Notes: generated from the sequence alone by a model not told the origin. Shown: positions 33,847-45,690, numbered from the stretch's first letter. The stretch is DNA of 64,000 bases from Favolaschia claudopus (GCA_037176885.1 JAWWNJ010000046.1:1526092-1590091), one strand, 5' to 3'. Translations and numbers: made by a program.

Positions 33847-34485
33847 CCAGTGACTCTTCAAGTTTTAAAGTTCAAGATCGTCTATACTCGAAACTTGAAG
33901 CGGGTGTTCTCCTGAAGCCTGAAGGCGACGACTTGCATGCGATTTGATCTATCGACCTCAAAATGGTCTGGTTCCCTTCAAAGGATCGAACTTTTCTCCT
34001 CGAAATAAAACGGTGCTCATTACTTCGGTCTCTCTGGGTGTCGCCAATTGTTCCAACCTTGTTGTGAGTGTTCGTTTTTGTGACTCGGTTCTATCAGCTA
34101 ATCTATTTCGCTAGTGTTCGTTGTAAGAATGACATCGTTATGCAAGGACAGCGCACTGAGCGCTACAAAAGTTTATACCTTGGGTTTGGGGTCTCAGGCT
34201 CTTGGCTGTCATGTTTTTCGGCCAAAGATTGTAGTAGCTTACAGTGCTGTCTGATTATGCTTGGGCTTCCCTTGCCTTGGGCGAAATGACCAGAACATCT
34301 GCTCTCCTGACTTTGGCTGTGACTCGGGGATGGTATAAAATGCTCTGGCTATACAAGTGCGGTCGCTGTCAACTGGGTCGACGTGCTTGGTCTTCCGCGA
34401 TCGGTCACTCAAGAGCGAAGCGTGACGGTCTAGTCGGCCACCGAACTCTCTCTGTTCAGTACCACCACAACCCCCACATACAATC

Positions 34486-35805
34486 ATGCCCACACTCGTT
34501 CAGTACTTTACTTTCATTTACGCCTACGCTTGCGATGTTCTCTCTCGCCTGCTGGCCATCTTTCACGGCAGTCTCATCAATAGGCCCACTGATACCTCAG
34601 TTGGTGAGGCTGGTGAGTGTCGAGCGTTTTCTCGCAAAACCGTACTGAGCGAGTCTTCGTAGACCTTACGTTCGTCGATGAGACACCCCAGCAGGAGGAT
34701 GTCGACCCAGGTTAGTCTCAGAACTCGTCCTGTTGGTTTGTCGCGCTCATCGTGCCCAGGTTCCGCTCCCAACCCCGTCGTTGCTCTGCAACTTAGCACC
34801 GGCGAGATCACCTTCGACGATCTCATGCGTGTCGCGGTCGCCTATGCCAACGAGGACCTCCCCGACCTGCCTGCTACCTTCAAACACGAGGCACCCCCGG
34901 CCGTTGAATTCCCTCCTTCTTACGTTTGCAAGCAAATCTTTGGTCCGCCTAGCAACATGTTCTACGACCAGCGTCCGATGGACAACGTCACCAACTACCG
35001 TGAGGTGGAAGACGCTGTTGGGTTCAAGCTCGACGTCAACATGAACCTGGAAGGAAAGCCGTGTCGCACGCGTAGGGCCAAGAGGGCAAAAGCCAATGCG
35101 AATGTCAAGGTTCGATCTGGCGATAAGCGCGTCCGCTTCGAGGACGTTCCGAAGGTTCAGGTCTATGGTGTCGACGACCCGCCTACTGTTCTTGCGGTTG
35201 AAGAAGCTCCAACTGCTGTAGATCTTGTTACCAGCACCGTGGGCGACACCTGCCCCGTTCCCGAATTGCCGACCATCGCCGAACCTGTCGCGCAAGCCCA
35301 CGCAGAACAAATCGTGCCGTTGACGACCCCCAACCCTTCCTCGCCGCTCTCGACCAACATCACCCCCACTCCCGTTCTCAAGGAGTCGACCGTCTCCCCC
35401 TCAACTCGCCGTCCGTGCGGTCAAGTGCGCACGTCCAGACGCCCCGCTTCTCGCCTTCTTCCTCCTCCGCTCCCGATCCCCGTGCCTCTCCCCGAGCCCG
35501 TTGCACCCTGCTTCGTTCCCGCCATCCTAGATTCTGCTCGCTGGTCCCCACGCCGCAAACTTCAGGATCGGCTATCTGCGTTACTCGAGGACTCGAAGGC
35601 CACCATCGATGCTTTGGAGAACATCAATCCCAAGGCGAGCACAGGTACATTCAGCGCTGTTGCCCTTGAAGAGGGACGCACGGAGATCTTTGTCATTGGC
35701 GACGACGATGAGGAGGACACCCCGGCCACCAAACGATCCTGGCGGCGCGCGAGCTCCCATCTCAACCGCATCTTGCGCCCGCGTCCGAACGGTTCGATCG
35801 TTTGA
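34486..35805 (+). CDS. Unknown protein of 406 residues, copy 1 of an inverted gene pair
   Basis: Three exons, 34486-34612, 34663-34710 and 34760-35805, join in frame to 406 residues. The N-terminus MPTLVQYFTFIYAYACDVLS is hydrophobic and could be a signal or anchor. Next comes a conserved core: LSTGEITFDDLMRVAVAYAN, KQIFGPPSNMFYDQRPMDNV, TNYREVEDAVGFKLDVNM. A basic stretch (RTRRAKRAKANANVK) could be a nuclear localisation signal. A proline/serine/threonine-rich middle follows, then a conserved C-terminus (RWSPRRKLQDRLSALLEDSK, EIFVIGDDDEEDTPATKRSW). I recognise no domain. Conservation is strongest at both ends, with a looser middle, suggesting a protein under constraint rather than a decaying copy. 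A TATA-like tataaaat lies at about 34334. Confidence 0.75.
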
Positions 35806-35810
35806 GCCCT

Positions 35811-36101
35811 CCCACCCACGCCGGTACCACCTATCACTCTTTCACGGTCGCGAGCAAACCATAAAACCCCAATTTTGTTTCGGAACGCCCTCATAAAATC
35901 ACATAAAAGCACAACATAACTCGAGGCTTATTATTTGGCATCGTCTGAGCTGCCCTCCACACATTCCACCCCATCCCCGCCGGTACCAGCTTCGTTCTCC
36001 TCCACCACTCTTCCACGTCCGCGAGAAAACCATAAAACCCCAAATTTGTTTTGGAACGCCCTCATAAAAGTTGAATAAAAGCACAAAAAATCGGGGCTTA
36101 C
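35811..36101. repeat. Tandem duplication of the 3' flank of copy 1
   Basis: Two direct copies of about 120-135 bp: roughly 35811-35931 and 35966-36101. Each runs from cgccggtaccac/cag through accataaaaccccaa, tttggaacgccctcataaaa (or its tttcggaacg variant) and ataaaagcacaa to gggctta/aggctta. The other gene copy carries a matching pair at about 43960-44260. The duplication of the 3' flank therefore predates the duplication of the gene. Confidence 0.75.
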
Positions 36102-36175
36102 GGACTATTTATTTGATAATTTATTGTAGTTAGATGCTTGTTGTACAGTTGTACAGTGCTTGCGGAGGATATAAA

Positions 36176-36740
36176 GGATTGTAAATCGGTGTGAAGATCT
36201 CATAAGTTATCGCCATTGAAAGTAGTGCCTTATTGAATGATATATGCGCGGTATGTCATCCAGAAACGACTTCGTTTGGAGCATCGCAGGAAGCACGAAT
36301 GAGAGATATAAAAGTTGCCTCTTGGGGCACCGGGAGATAGTACTCCAAATTAGGAAAGAGCAGCCATCCACTAGGCAATGAAGGATATTTGGAGAGACGA
36401 AAACTTCCCAAGTGGATTGTACAAGTTTCCTGAGATGCAATTGGAAGAATTGCAGCTATTTTGCCGAAATTGGGACGACCACCGCGTCCTAAATCTCATC
36501 AGGAGCAGTCTGGAGTGAACTGAACTCGAATTTAACTTCGGGAGCGTTAAGAACTTTATTACATTAATTATTGGGGCGTCCCTCACAAGGGCACCTGAAG
36601 AATCGCTAGCTACAAAAGTCTAGTCCATGAATGCTACCTACTCAATTTAGGTATGTGTGTCTAGTCATTGTCTCTTCACACTCAGATCGAGCGTTCATAG
36701 TCCATGATAATGCATCGTCTACTGGTAGTCCAAGTCAAGC
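36176..36740. other. Intergenic, no gene seen
   Basis: Between the left duplication arm and the 3' end of the GH3 gene. Small minus-strand frames at 36207-36440 and 36371-36586 have no motif and AT-rich codons. Nothing else was recognised. Confidence 0.4.
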
Positions 36741-39700
36741 TCACGCAGCAATAGTAATATTCCCATTCAACCGCGCATCCCTCGAACTCGTTCCAATCGT
36801 CACACCAATCGTCCCATTCGGCCGGCGCCAGCCTTGAGCAACGGTATCCCAATAGCTGAGGTCGTACCGCGAGAGCGCAATGCCGACCTTTTTCTTGTGG
36901 CCTGGGAGGACTTCGACGTTAGTGAAGCCTTTGAGGAGTGACGGTGGTTCGCCGATGGAAGGAGGCATGTGTAGGTAGAGTTGTGGGATCTAGGGAACGC
37001 GCACAAGATTGGTATGAGATCTTGGGATGGTATGAACAATAACTCACATCGCCACCCCAGACAGGGCCAGAGTTCTCCACTTCGAATGTAACATTGTACA
37101 GTGGCCGGTGCAACCTATTCCCGGGTACATATGAATACAGTGGCCCAGAATATAAGAAAGGAGCGTACCAGATAGCAGCAGAAGATCCTTGAGCTATCGG
37201 CGTTGCGTCCCCAGCAGCCCATGACTTCTCAAGGGCAGCATCCGTCGAAGCTTGACCTGAAACCTTGGCAATGTGAAGGTTGGTATAGGCTGCGCGTCGT
37301 TCAGTGTTAGCAACAGAGTCTTAATCGGAATACGACCGGGTTTCACGTACTGAAGTTGGTATAACTCAACCCAAACCCAAATTCAAAGCGCGGAGTGATA
37401 TTGAAGGCATCAAAGGCGCGGTAATCGACGTTAAGCCTAGTGAATATAGGATCAGCTGTTGCCTTTCGATCTATCCATGAAACTCACCCTTCCGTATACG
37501 GGATACTCAACACATCGGTCGGCTGCCCACCGAGAATAAGATGCGCCGAATAGTCGGACTCTTGCTTCGCAATGGTATACGGAAGGCGCCCAGAAGGGTT
37601 CCAGTCACCATACAACACATCCGTGATCGAATTACCCGCCTCCTGGCCAGGCACACCCGCCCAAAGCACAGCAGTCACATTAGGATGGTCAATCCACGGC
37701 TCAACGATCAGCGGCCCAACAGAGTGCACCACGACAATCGTATTGTTGTTCTGTGCTGCGACGGCAAGCACGAGGTTGTCGCCGTTGTTCCAAGCCGTCA
37801 GGTTCTTCCTTTTCATGGAATCATTCATCCAGTTTGTTGAAGCAGACGAGTAAAACGCAACGCACCTATCGCCGGTGTTTCCGTCTACCGTGATATATTC
37901 TTCGCCTGAATCGGAGGAAATGAAGACCAGGGCTGCGGAGCGACCGATAGCCATGTTGCCGGCACGGTCGGTGTTCCAGTCGTCCAATATCCAGGAGATA
38001 CTAGTGCGGTCCTTTCTGGCGCGCTGCTGGATAGCTTCGAGCGGCTAAATAATCTGGAGTGAGCAGTCGGAAGAGACTCCAAGTGAATAGCGCACAGAGA
38101 TGAGATACGTGAAATTCGCTGTCCTAAATCCACTGATCGTCAATAGAGTTTCATCCCACATGATAGGATACGTACCCTGATCCCCATCCCATCGCAAGAA
38201 TCCCGTCGACGCCACCCTGAACGAATTTCGCCGTCAACTCCCAACAACACATCACCCACTCAGTCACCTACCTGATCCGGAAACTCATTCGGCCCGATCC
38301 TCCCAGGCCCCGCATCGCTACCAACAAGAACGATACTGCGCGGTTTCTTCAAGGGCAATGCCTCTCCGACGTTCTTCAACAGCACCGTGCTCGCCGCGCC
38401 GATCTCACGAACGACTTTGTAGTGATCCTCCTGGACGTCGATGTGCTCGTTCGTGTCTTCGTTGGCGGGGTTGAAGGCGTCGAAGTTGGTTGTGGGGAAG
38501 TTGCCTGCGTCCTGGTGGAGAAGATACCATCCTGCGATGATACGGGTGGCTGGGAGGAAAGAGATGCGTTGGCGAAGGTGAAGGGTGAGGAAAATGATGG
38601 CAAGACGTACCCAGGTCATCGAGACGCTCTTCGGGAATGGTACCGTTTTGGACGTAAGCGGTGAGGTTGGCGCCGAAGTACTAGGGAACAAATGAGGGCG
38701 TGGCCGGGATTCAACTCCTGTTTGTTCATACCGTGGTTCCAGACTGGAAAGTGATATCGCCGGGCATGGTCATCTGTAAGAGACAGTGTGAAATGTCATG
38801 TTTGGAATGGCGGTAGAGAAGAAACTAACGTCGAGGCCTGTGATGGCAGAGATTGTGGAATGGGTGGCTGCGAAGGCAAATTGGTACTATGGTCAGAATG
38901 ATACTCTAATCTCTCACCCGACCAGTCAGACATTATATCTGTGGAAACACTTAGCGAGTGAACGACTGTGGAGAAAAGAAAACTTGCATCCTTGAAAGCC
39001 GTATTCACGCTGCAAGATTGGGTTATCATTGAAATTCCCATGAATAACGAGAGTGAGTTATTACCTTGACGATGTCATTCATGATTTTGTCGTTCTCGCA
39101 TGCATATGTCCCGTTGATCAAATCTAGCAAGAATTAGCGAAAGCACCTCCGCCAAACCACAAACGAACTGTAACTGCACATGATTCTGTCTGCGAGTTAA
39201 TTTGGGATCGAATTCAAAAGAAAAAAGGTACAAACGAAGCAACACCGGCCATGATACTCCTCAGGAAAGGATGCGCGTAGATCTCATGCTGCGTCCTATC
39301 GTCCACATCTGAACTCTCTTGCGTGCGAAAATGCTCCTGCTCGCTGCGTTCCAATTTCAGATTACCACCACGGTCGAGCAAGGCCGAAAGAAACACGAAA
39401 TGACGTACTTATTAATCAAATGCTTGGCACAGGCTTGCACGCCGCCTTCTTGCATGCCCAGAATGGTCTCGTAGGCCGCCTCGCCGGTGAGGTATGGATC
39501 TGCACCGAAACCTTCCCAATTACGCCCACCCTGGGCAACGCGGCCGATGTTCATCATGGGTCCAAGGGCAACGTTTACACCTTTTCCGACGTGTTCGCGG
39601 CCCATGAAGAGTCCACGGCGGCGAATGAGTTTGCGGTTCCAACTAGAATGATTCAGTGAAGGGAATGAAAAGAACACCGGAAGGATATACGTTGCTGCGG

Positions 39701-40390
39701 CGTTGATTCCGGTGGGAAAGGCGGTGACAAAGTCCGCGAAGCGGATTCCTAGGAAAGTTAGCGAGGGGCCAGATGAAAATTCAAGTCAAGGACCTAGTGG
39801 CGAATCCTATTGAACATTTAGTTGGAGTGTGAAGACATGGCCAAAACGAACCTCGAGGCAAAGGCTGGGGAATTTAGAGCCATTGACGCCAATTTCAGGG
39901 GTGTTACCCTGTACGTGGATTTGAGAAAAGAAACGGGAGAGTAACGCCGGGATGCTTACAACACATCTTCCTGCCATCCAACCCACACCAGTCCCTACAC
40001 TAGCCTTCTCATCCATTGTAAAGTTTGCAATCTGTTTCAAGAATGAATTATTGCATCGATTGACGCGTTAATAGCAGGCTTCCGAACCTTATTCTTGGCT
40101 TCTTGGTATGCACCAGCCCAAGCTTGGGCAAAGTCTGGAACGAGTGACGAGTCGACCGGAGGGGGTGTCCTGGGGTCGGTTTGGGGGAATACATTGGGTA
40201 CGGCGGCTGGAGATGGTTGAGGGAAAGCGGAGAATGAGTATTGAGTTATGGGAACAGTAACGACTGATTCGGTTGACACAATAGCGGTGTCTGTGGTAGG
40301 GGCGGTAGTCGCCGCTCCGGGAGCTTCTTGAGCAGCTGCGCGCTGTAGCCCGAGTATTAGGAAGGGTATAATGGGGGCTCGCAGTCGCAT
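36741..40390 (-). CDS. Secreted beta-glucosidase, GH3, highly intron-split
   Basis: Starts at Met 40390 with a signal peptide ([20 protein letters not shown]) and ends at 36741. Domains in order: a Ser/Thr/Pro-rich N-terminal part, the GH3 barrel ([82 protein letters not shown]), the nucleophile motif GYIMSDWSATHS, the GH3 C-terminal domain ([34 protein letters not shown]) and a fibronectin III-like domain ([26 protein letters not shown]). More than 15 exons, including two microexons and one GC-AG intron. Known role: hydrolyses cellobiose and other beta-glucosides outside the cell. Confidence 0.9.
39169..39185 (-). other. 17-nt microexon in the GH3 gene
   Basis: The exon AATCATGTGCAGTTACA restores [19 protein letters not shown], the conserved (V/I)MCSYN block of GH3 enzymes. 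It is flanked by an acceptor gacag and a donor gttcg on the minus strand. Confidence 0.75.
39794..39806 (-). other. 13-nt microexon in the GH3 gene
   Basis: The exon GATTCGCCACTAG reads DSPLG across the junctions and restores [14 protein letters not shown], the conserved (Q)DSPLG(V/I)R block. It lies between acceptor ttcaatag and donor gtccttg. Without it, the conserved motif and the reading frame are lost. Confidence 0.8.
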
Positions 40391-40881
40391 CGTCGTGGTG
40401 GTCGTGTTCTAAGGAAGGTGGAGTCCGAAGCGGCAAACACGGCATGGTCGGTTCTGGCCGATAAGCCGGCGCGGCATCAAAATTGCCTTATCCGTCTAAG
40501 AGCGGTTGTTTGTATGTGTGGATTTGCACTTGTTAGAGTCCTTTTCCCTCTTCCTCGTCGTTTTCTATGGAAAGCCAAGCCTTGTCTCAACTATTATCGT
40601 GTCGAAATTACAAGACCATGTGCCTCAAAAAATCTCGGGCTATTTAACCGCCGATCGCGATCTAAATTCTTCAAATTATGGATGAGCCGAAAATGAGTGC
40701 GAGCAGCTTGAGGCTTCCAATACATGTCGCGTCTCAGTCAACGCTGGCTCCGTTCTGCTGCGGAACCGATCCAACCTTGTATTCCCGTCATCCATGATAC
40801 CACTCGCTGCTAAAACCCGATTCGGATGCGCTCCTTCATTCCCCTACAGTCGACGTCATGACTGGCTCATCAGCTTCACCC

Positions 40882-40888
40882 TATAAAA
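40882..40888 (+). promoter_or_regulatory. TATA box of HAM1-like gene 1
   Basis: TATAAAA lies 52 bp ahead of the start codon at 40934. The paralogue at 48994 has TATAAAT 47 bp ahead of its start, so both the box and its spacing are retained. A short 5' leader is implied. Confidence 0.6.
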
Positions 40889-40933
40889 GCCTGTCTCCAA
40901 TTCGTCCTGTCCACTTGAAATCTCGCCTTCACT

Positions 40934-43536
40934 ATGGACAAAGCTTCTTCTGTTACCGCTGCGTTTGACGCAGGAAAATTCCCTTCTACCCAACAATTTA
41001 ACGCGTTCATCGATTGGCTTTTGCACTCTGTCATCCCTGCCGTTGAGCCTGCAGAGGATAGTTTGAGCGGTCAAGGCCGTGTATTGTCCAATGACATTCG
41101 TCGCATCCTGGAAGCGCACAAGGCGCTTGGTATGAATAAAGATCGTATGCTTTTTTTCTTTTTTTTCTTCCAACGTTCAACATCTCTCACATCAGACGAC
41201 AATCTGCTGCAAGAAGCGCTCTGGCATCTCAACGAAGGCGATATCAACACCAAAATCGACTCTTCCGCTGATGTGGTCAATAAGAAAGAAGTCTCGTCGG
41301 ACGCCGACGCCATCCGTAACTCCCTCCGCACCATCCTCTCCATCTTCTGGGAAAGTTTGTCGTCCGAGGGCAGCTACTTGTTCAGCGATTTTGCTTCCTT
41401 CGCACGTCTCACCCTCGCGGACGTGGCGGACGCTGTTCAGGGTCAAGCTGGCCGTGCGCGAGACGGTCTTCGCGAGGTCGAGCAAGAGGTCCAGGACGGT
41501 CAACGTGACACCCTTGGTCGCGACAAGAAGCGTCTCGAGGAAGAACAGGATGTGCGCGTCGCGTTTGAGCACGGTATGGACACATTGAAAGACACCGGCT
41601 CAAGCATGATTGGCGCTGGCCAGTCCGCCAAAGCGACGACCGAAGACGTATCGGATCGCACCACCAGTCGCCTCCAGGCTTCGTACGACAAGGTGCATCT
41701 CCTTCTTGACGCCTGTACTTCCTTCTGACTCTTTGTAGATCTACGAGCGTGCTCAGAAGGATCCCGCATACCGCTCCGCCCTCGCTACGCTCTTCGACAC
41801 CGCCCACAAGTGGATTACGAAGGCTTTCAATACAGCCAATGACGAGTCTCTCACTCTGGACTCGATTATCGAAGATTCCTCTCCCGAACAGCACATCCAC
41901 AAGGCCGTTCAGGGTCTTCAAACCCTCATCGATCGCTTTGCCAAGCCCAACAGCTCTGTTGATGAAGTCCTTCAAAAGGCTCAACGCTGCGTCTCTGCCT
42001 TCCGCAAGGACTCCACCGAAGCCAAGGCTTGGATCGATAAGGTTATTGATTTATTTTAACACTTTGATGCACTTGCTCACGCATACGCCGCTAGTTCTTT
42101 GAGCATGCCCACAAGACGCTCAAGGATCCCGATTACTCCCACTCGGACGAAGCAAGAACTACGAGACGCAACCTACGCCAACGTGCCCGCACCCTTCTCG
42201 ACCCGGATACTGAAGCCGGTCGCGCTTGGGAGGAATTGAAGGCGACAACGAAGTCCTTCGGTGCCGCATTAGTTGCTGACGATGATGTCCAACGCCTGCG
42301 TATGGCGCACGTGAAGCTGGGACAGGACGTTGAACGTGGTCTTGTCGAAGCAGGCGAACAGGCGGAGACAGGTGTGGAAGCTGTCCTTGAGCGAGCGGCG
42401 TGGTTCTGGCGCGATCTCTTTGCCGTATACGCACCGGTAAGCACCACCTATTAATATTCGGAATCTCAGCTGATATCTTCTTCCAGCGCTTGTTCGCGAT
42501 GCTCAAAGACATTCCCATCCCTCGCACCGAGTACGTCGACAACGACCTCGAGCTCGTCCTCGAAAATCTCGACATTTCCTCCTTCGCCCTCAACCCCGCC
42601 CACATCTTCGTCCGCAACATCACCGACGTTGAAATGCGGACCTCCGAAACCGCTCCGGCCACCACCGGTGTCGGCACCTTCACGCACATCCGCCTGCAAG
42701 CCGTCCAGCTCGCCCTCCGCGACGTATCGTTCTATTATAAAGATAAAACCGCCACCGTCCCCCCGAGCGAATTCACCGGTCTTCTCGCTCTCAAGATGCC
42801 TCCTCAGGGCATTGACATTGACATCAAAGTCCGCCTCATCCCCTCTGCGAAGGAACGTCAAAACCGTCGCGCATTCCATCACATCGAACTCCTCACAGTC
42901 CAAATCGCCGACAACGTCGAAGTGGACGTGCGTGAATCCAATCACGCTATCATGCTATCGCTCTTCAAACCCATCTTCAACATGCGCTTCCGTGATGCCC
43001 TTGGCCGGTCTCTCTCAGAGCAATTGCGCATGGGTTTGGATTGGTTGGATGGCGTCGCGTGGGACATTAATTCGCGATCAGAGGTGTTCGCCGATACAGG
43101 TCTTGGACGCGGCGCGTCTCTCGCCGCTGCCGTGTGGTCCGAGATTGGACGTCTCAGCCGCGAGCGTAATTCCGGTTGGCGCGCGACTGGCACCGGTATC
43201 GTGCTTGAAGAACATAAACAGAGCGGCGCCAAGTTCGCCATGGGCGCGGAACCTCAGGTCCTGCCTGGTGAGAAACGCGGCCCATTGGGGACGGCCTCGG
43301 AACCCTTGAACCAGCGTCTCGGGCAGGCAATTGAGGCGGTCCAGGAGCGCACGGGTACGTCGACTGGTGACGTTGGCGAGGCTGCCAAGCAGGGAATGGT
43401 GGATGTTCAGCGGCATGTGCAAGGGATCGTTGGGGAGACGAAGAAGCAGGTAAACTCGTTCCAGCGCAGCGTTGACGAGAAATCTGCCGCTGAGAGGAAA
43501 CACCCCGGCTGGAAGAGTCAGGCGTTTGATATCTGA
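40934..43536 (+). CDS. HAM1-like protein, copy 1
   Basis: Five exons, 40934-41144, 41196-41692, 41739-42041, 42095-42436 and 42487-43536, give 800 residues. I assign it to the fungal HAM1-like family (N- and C-terminal HAM1-like domains). Typical parts: ALWHLNEGDINTKIDSSAD, GQAGRARDGLREVEQEVQDG, LFAMLKDIPIPRTEYVDNDL, ELVLENLDISSFALNPAHIF and FTHIRLQAVQLALRDVSFYY. The C-terminal half has the alternating beta pattern of lipid-binding tubular proteins; this likeness is inference. The tail KHPGWKSQAFDI is shared with copy 2. Function of the family is poorly known. A paralogue with the same exon plan lies at 48994-51531. Confidence 0.8.
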
Positions 43537-43882
43537 TTTAGATTTTCGTCGGGTTTGTTCGTTTACTTTCGTGTGAACAATTGTACCTTATAGTGCGCAC
43601 AATTCGAATGTACTTCTAGTGTAAATCCCAACTCAATCTTCTTTATCTGCACACACATTTCAATGAGATTATTCCTGAGTCAACCTCCATGACGGTGACG
43701 GCGTCGTCTCTTTAATTCCGTTCAATTTTCCTGTGCCTACTTACATGGTCGGTCGAAAGAACGACCTAGGAGCAGGACCCTGCGATGCGCGTCGGAGAGG
43801 GTGCTTTACAGCTTGAGTTTCAATGGCGAGAACTCACAAGATGCTCATCACAGTAATTTCGAGATTTCCAACGCTTTATATC

Positions 43883-45690
43883 CTCCGCAAGCACTGTACG
43901 TACTGCACAACAAGCATCTAACTACAATAAATTATCAAATAAATAGTCCGTAAGCCCCGATTTTTTTTTTGCGCTTTTATCAAGCTTTTATCCGACTTTT
44001 ATGAGGGCGTTCCAAAACGAAATTGGGATTTTATGGTTTTCTGGCGGGCGTGAAAGAGTGGTGGAGAAGAACGAAGGTGGTACCGGCGGGGATGGGGTGG
44101 GATGTGTGGACGGCAGCTCAGACGATGCCAGATAAGAAGCCCCGAGTTGTGTTGTGCTTTTATATGATTTTATGAGGGCGTTCCGGAACAAGATTGGGGT
44201 TTTATGGTTTTCTCGTGGCCGTGGAAGAGTGATAGGTGGTACCGGCGTGGGTGGGAGAGCAGCTCAAACGATCGAACCGTTTGGTCGCGGGCGCAAGATG
44301 CGGTTGAAATGGGAGCTCGCGCGCCGCCAGGATCGTTTGGTGGCCGGGGTGTCCTCCTCATCGTCGTCGCCAATGACAAAGATCTCCGTGCGTCCCTCTT
44401 CAAGGGCAACAGCGCTGAATGTACCTGTGCTCGCCTTGGGATTGATGTTCTCCAAAGCATGGATGGTGGCCTTCGAGTCCTCGAGTAAGGCAGATAGCCG
44501 ATCCTGGAGTTTGCGGCGTGGGGACCAGCGAGCAGAGTCTGGGATGGCGGGAACGAAGCAGGGTGCAACGGGCTCGGGGAGAGGCACGGGGATCGGGAGC
44601 GGAGGAGGAGCAAGGCGAGAAGCGGGGCGTCTGGACGAACGCACTTGACCGCACGGAGGACGAGTTGAGCGGGAGACGGTCGACTCCTTGGTGTCGGCAG
44701 GCGATGCGATTTTCGTCAAGGGTGGCGAGGAAGAGGTGAGGGTCGTCGACGGCGTGATCTGTTCTGCATGGGCTTGCGAGACAGGTTCGGCGAGGGTAGG
44801 CGATTCGAGAACGGTGCAGGTGTCGCTGACGGTGCTGGTATCGAGCTCCACAGCAGTTGAGGCTTCTTTGACGACGACGAGAGTGGGCGGGTTGTCGACA
44901 CCAAAGACCTGAACCCTCGGAACGTCCGCGAAGCGGACACGCTTATCGCCAGAGTCAACCTTGACCTTCGCATTGGCTTTTGCCCTCTTGGCCCTACGTG
45001 CACGACGCGACGGCTTTCCTTCCAATTTCATGTTGACGTCAAGCTTGAACCCAACAGCGTCTTCCACCTCGCGATAGTTGGTGACGTTGTCCATGGGACG
45101 CTGGTCGTAGTACATGTTGCTAGGCGGACCAAAGATTTGCTTGCAGACGTAGGAAGGAGGAAACTCGAGGGCCGGGGGTGCCTCGTGCTTGAAGATAGCA
45201 GGCAAGTCGGGGAGGTCCTCATTGGCATAGGCGACTGCGACACGCATGAGATCGTCAAAGGTGATCTCGCCGGTGCTAAGTTGCAGAGCAACGGCGGGGT
45301 TGGGAGCGGAACCTGGGCACGATGAGCATACAGACCAACAGGGCCAGTTCCAAGACTAACCTGAGTCGACGGCCTCCTGCTCGAGCGTCTTGTCGACAGA
45401 GGTAAGGTCTACAGAGACTCGCTTAGTACAGTTTTGCGAGAAAACGCTCGACACTCACCAGCCTCACCAACTGAGGTATCAGTGGGACTATTGACCGAGC
45501 TGCCGTAAAAGATAGCTAGCATGCGAGAGAGGACATCGCAAGCGTAGGCGTAAATGAACGTATAGATTTGAGCGAATGTGGGCATGGTTATATGCAGTGG
45601 GGGTTGTGGTGGGACTGAGCAGAGAGAGTTCGGTGGCTGACCAAACGGTCACACTTTGCTTTTGGGTGAGTGACAATTTCGATCGCTTAT
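43883..45690 (-). repeat. Right arm of the large inverted duplication
   Basis: Reverse-orientation counterpart of 34400-36175. It includes the 3' flank with its own tandem pair (about 43960-44260), the three-exon gene and part of the promoter. The arms enclose 7.7 kb holding the GH3 and first HAM1-like genes. A poly-T run at about 43961-43972 lies within the arm. Confidence 0.85.
44264..45586 (-). CDS. Unknown protein, copy 2 of the inverted gene pair
   Basis: Starts at Met 45586 (MPTFAQIYTFIYAYACDVLS) and uses the same three-exon plan as copy 1, with identical splice phases and very similar intron sequences (gtgagtgtcgagcgttttct in both). The large exon shares KQIFGPPSNMYYDQRPMDNV, RRARRAKRAKANAK, RWSPRRKLQDRLSALLEDSK and EIFVIGDDDEEDTPATKRSW with copy 1. 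Substitutions cluster in the Ser/Thr/Pro-rich middle, where short stretches have changed beyond alignment by eye. The frame is intact throughout. Function is unknown. It lies between the two HAM1-like paralogues and converges on copy 1. Confidence 0.75.

Larger units (their letters stand above)
32534..34399. other. Gene-free region carrying repeats
   Basis: About 1.9 kb with no supported gene. Short frames such as 32737-33156 on the minus strand lack motifs. The region holds an inverted 49-nt repeat pair and a small MITE between its arms, listed separately. The right end grades into the promoter of the duplicated gene at 34486. Confidence 0.5.
34400..36175 (+). repeat. Left arm of a large inverted duplication
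   Basis: This segment is repeated in reverse orientation at about 43883-45690. Similarity covers part of the promoter (caccgaactctctctg), the three-exon gene and its introns, the 3' region, and ends just after gcggaggatataaag. The last 80 bp (cggggcttacggactattta and onwards) are nearly identical, closer than much of the coding part. Confidence 0.85.
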
